This document shows positions 63,893 to 64,000 of a stretch of DNA of 64,000 nucleotides, piece by piece. Within the stretch, counting starts at the first letter, position 1; every line of letters begins with the position of its first letter. This stretch comes from Vibrio bivalvicida. Its GTDB lineage: Bacteria > Pseudomonadota > Gammaproteobacteria > Enterobacterales > Vibrionaceae. Below the pieces are notes generated by a model. It was not told where the DNA came from. It did not search any database and saw only the letters and a program-made list of their open reading frames with translations. The DNA is taken from NCBI RefSeq assembly GCF_001399455.2, contig NZ_LLEI02000016.1, forward strand, positions 1 to 64,000, read 5' to 3'. The position numbers were made by a program, and so were the translations under genes.

Positions 63893-64000
63893 TTAGGACG
63901 TTTTGAATTCAGCAACGGCACTATCCATTTCAGTTGCCTGTGCAGAAACACGGTCAACTTCAGTCAAGCATTGTTGCGCTGAGCCCATATTACCTTCTGA
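63893..64000 (-). CDS. C-terminal end of a methyl-accepting chemotaxis protein (partial)
   Basis: A minus-strand frame open to the window edge gives 35 residues ending in AVAEFKTS and a stop. The pattern (QCLTEVDRVSAQATEMDSAV) with heptad spacing and the EFKT ending is that of the end of the signalling domain of chemotaxis receptors. The N-terminal part lies beyond the window. Confidence 0.65.
   Translation of the reverse strand, partial: SEGNMGSAQQCLTEVDRVSAQATEMDSAVAEFKTS

Noticed and set aside
1..64000. tRNA, rRNA, CRISPR arrays, insertion sequences, prophage genes
   Set aside because: None could be recognised on either strand; no transposase, integrase or repeat-spacer pattern was seen.

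Overview
The window looks like a piece of a Vibrio chromosome. The predicted proteins read as Vibrio-type gammaproteobacterial versions (LldD, LdhA, TalB, MoeA/MoeB, TyrP, DbpA). Three chemotaxis receptors, a ToxR-like membrane regulator and a Tad pilus locus also fit this genus. From memory of Vibrio cholerae, several of these genes (lactate cluster, ldhA, dbpA, msrAB, tal/tkt) sit on the smaller chromosome. That would place the window on chromosome 2, but this is recollection and not tested here. I see no tRNA, rRNA, CRISPR array or intact insertion sequence.

Layout. 1-2950 is the 3' end of an exopolysaccharide cluster (acyltransferase, small exported protein, O-antigen-ligase/Wzy-like protein, low-molecular-weight tyrosine phosphatase). 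2986-10834 holds a lipase-like hydrolase and a lactate-use cluster (lldP, lldD, FeS-type D-lactate dehydrogenase) with a divergent LysR regulator. 10825-14399 holds an overlapping pair built like ToxR/ToxS or VtrA/VtrC, next to two tandem copies of an outer-membrane beta-barrel gene that are identical in the coding region but differ in the flanks. 14408-23252 has an ABC dual ATPase with a small partner, a Lon-family protease, ldhA, a GNAT enzyme, a chemotaxis receptor and a NUDIX hydrolase. 23414-27870 is transketolase and transaldolase with a divergent SorC-family regulator and repeated operator-like sites. 27908-31078 has two LysR regulators flanking a two-gene ABM/RidA unit.

31075-42929 is a complete Tad (tight adherence) pilus locus: prepilin peptidase on the opposite strand, Flp pilin, then RcpC, RcpA, a CpaD-like lipoprotein, TadZ, TadA, TadB, TadC, TadD, TadE, TadF, TadG and an OmpA-like protein. 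Nearly all junctions overlap or abut, so this is one long operon after the pilin.

43077-64000 is mostly housekeeping and stress functions: sseA, a chemotaxis receptor, moeB/moeA, folE, dbpA, an exported MsrA-MsrB fusion, tyrP, a 39-residue acidic protein, acpH, an RhlE-like helicase, a periplasmic binding protein, a fatty-acid desaturase, GNAT enzymes, an RND efflux pair and the tail of a third chemotaxis receptor. Several intergenic regions carry operator-like palindromes: TyrR-like at tyrP, FabR-like at the desaturase, and inverted repeats before the efflux pair.

Most worth a second look: the identical outer-membrane gene copies with diverged flanks, the adjacent ToxR-like overlapping pair, the SPOR-like tail on TadD and altered P-loop of TadZ, the coiled-coil tail on the desaturase, the 39-residue protein with a very strong ribosome site, and the uncharacterised operators.
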